Source: Siphlonurus alternatus (Eukaryota; Arthropoda; Insecta; Ephemeroptera; Siphlonuridae). From it: a stretch of DNA of 64,000 nucleotides. Below are positions 63,701 to 64,000 of this stretch, piece after piece. Location of the stretch: contig OX463778.1 of the NCBI GenBank assembly GCA_949825025.1, positions 50,616,829-50,680,828 on the forward strand, in the 5' to 3' direction. Position 1 is the first letter of the stretch. Every line of letters begins with the position of its first letter. The position numbers and the translations under genes are program-made. The notes below the pieces were generated by a model, which saw nothing but the letters and a program-made list of their open reading frames with translations, was not told where the DNA came from and searched no databases.

Positions 63701-63703
63701 GCC
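52057..63703 (-). CDS. faf: Ubiquitin carboxyl-terminal hydrolase USP9X / fat facets, C-terminal 25 exons (5' partial)
   Basis: Large cytosolic deubiquitinase (cysteine protease) that rescues substrates from degradation. Exons, 5' to 3': 63703-63418, 63267-63036, 62750-62624, 62329-62176, 61677-61576, 61518-61378, 61231-61024, 60853-60630, 59992-59832, 59687-59372, 58745-58592, 58235-58073, 58007-57890, 57756-57624, 57304-57138, 56907-56711, 56506-56379, 56084-55912, 55673-55518, 55382-55282, 54649-54420, 54118-53916, 53429-53283, 52918-52647, 52345-52057. All phases agree, encoding about 1,526 aa. The Cys box is [20 protein letters not shown], with the catalytic Cys codon at 60756-60758. The His box is [14 protein letters not shown], with the His codon at 58096-58098, followed by [13 protein letters not shown]. 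Zinc-type pairs are CKGC and CEKC. The order of blocks ([64 protein letters not shown]) follows USP9X throughout. The tail is Ser/Pro/Thr-rich. Earlier exons lie beyond the window. Confidence 0.97.
53495..53617. mobile_element. Mosaic fragment: family B terminus joined to family A interior
   Basis: Begins TTAAGGTAGAGATAATACGG (the B-type end with CAGCTG-like GATCAGCTG). Within about 30 bp it changes to family A arm sequence: AAAATGTTCTCCTCTACATC, CCCTATCAGTAAG, AAAATATCAGG. No right terminus is present. It lies in the faf intron between exons 54118-53916 and 53429-53283. Confidence 0.8.
54733..55187 (-). mobile_element. tRNA-derived SINE with (TAAA)n tail
   Basis: On the minus strand a tRNA-like head begins near 55,187 (GGACCGAGCTGCGTAGCGTA). 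It includes a box-A-like TAGCGTAGTGG. The body contains GTTTTCTGTGGTTTCCCATT, and a (TAAA)n tail runs to 54,733. The body motif resembles, from memory, a widespread arthropod SINE core (GCATTTGCCTGG with GGGAAACCAC). It lies in the faf intron between exons 55382-55282 and 54649-54420 and is clearly GC-richer than the intron. Confidence 0.7.
55710..55773. repeat. Two-copy 32-bp tandem duplication
   Basis: TCACACCAAGAAGAAATACC followed by TTCTAAAGGTTA or TCCTAAAGGTTA, at 55710-55741 and 55742-55773, one mismatch apart, in a faf intron. Confidence 0.95.
58876..59179. mobile_element. Palindromic foldback element (family F) in a faf intron
   Basis: Starts AATCTTATCAAAAGAAAAGG and ends with its near-complement. 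Arms of about 120 bp pair with few mismatches, including TTTCGAGTGAACCTCTGTGA. The unpaired centre spans about 58,998-59,047. The intron lies between exons 59687-59372 and 58745-58592. Target duplication not clear. Confidence 0.88.
60130..60478. mobile_element. Palindromic foldback element (family G) with internal tandem motif
   Basis: Ends TCGTCGTTGTAGCGCTCTTT and its complement. Each arm contains two to three spaced repeats of TTGACCAATCTA with TTATAAGTT, so the element is both palindromic and internally repeated. It lies in the faf intron between exons 60853-60630 and 59992-59832, next to a long poly-T run. Confidence 0.88.
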
Positions 63704-64000
63704 CTGTTGAAATAATCATTTTTATATGAGATACAAACTTAATGTGCTACATTTTAACTGAATTAATTTTAACACCATGGGAAATCTTAATAGTAATAAG
63801 TTAAAAATTGAGTGTAATAGAATATAGTAATATACTGATGATGAAAATTAACATTTAATATCATTATACAGTATTGTAATGTATAAAAAAAAAAAACTGT
63901 ATCATTAGTAAAGTAAACCAATTTTAATAAAAAGCACTAAAATAAAAATACACAAAAACCAAAGTATTTATTAATTAATTAAGTTAGAGTACTGTCTTTA
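63704..64000. other. Intron of faf, continues beyond the window
   Basis: AT-rich sequence upstream of the acceptor at 63704-63705 on the minus strand. No other feature seen. Confidence 0.7.

Noticed and set aside
52057..63703. Assignment to USP34, another giant USP
   Set aside because: The order and wording of blocks around the catalytic domain and C-terminal arm follow USP9X/fat facets throughout, with the complete USP9X-type C-terminus.

Overview
The window is nuclear DNA from an animal, most likely an arthropod. It has multi-exon genes with GT-AG introns, a very AT-rich background, a secreted glycine-rich cuticle-type protein, an intron-containing tRNA-Tyr, and abundant small inverted-repeat transposons and microsatellites. 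I could not place the species. Gene names rest on recognising conserved protein families by eye, not on a database search.

Layout. (1) About 2.2-7.7 kb, minus strand: a complete 8-exon phosphatidylinositol-5-phosphate 4-kinase (PIP4K2, 418 aa). (2) 7.7-11 kb: non-coding, with a TTAA-flanked foldback element and a large, nearly perfect palindrome with an extra partial third arm. (3) 11.0-13.4 kb, minus: a two-exon secreted glycine-rich protein (429 aa). (4) 13.5-17.7 kb: non-coding, with repeats and one or two exon-like islands. (5) 18.9-22.8 kb, plus: a bHLH factor of the paraxis/scleraxis (TCF15/SCX) group, whose start-codon exon is uncertain. (6) 22.8-43.7 kb: a 20-kb desert with a tRNA-Tyr, MITEs, a 97-bp tandem repeat, short GC-rich islands with CRE or E-box motifs, and one unassigned exon-like block. 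(7) 43.8-47.0 kb, plus: an MFS sugar transporter of the Tret1 type. (8) 47.0-52.0 kb: non-coding, with three foldback elements in 1.3 kb. (9) 52.1-63.7 kb, minus: the last 25 exons (about 1,526 aa) of the deubiquitinase USP9X/fat facets, including its whole catalytic domain; the gene continues beyond the right edge.

The genes do not form a functional unit; they are independent eukaryotic genes. All exon joins in the faf, PIP4K2, glycine-rich and transporter models, and the bHLH model from its second coding exon on, keep reading phase with GT..AG borders. I checked this by counting.

The most unusual content is the repeat landscape. Several families of almost entirely palindromic 300-430 bp elements sit here. 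Two of them carry TTAA target duplications and related ends, and one fragment in a faf intron is a mosaic of those two. One palindrome carries a promoter-like array of CRE and CCAAT motifs just upstream of a transporter exon.
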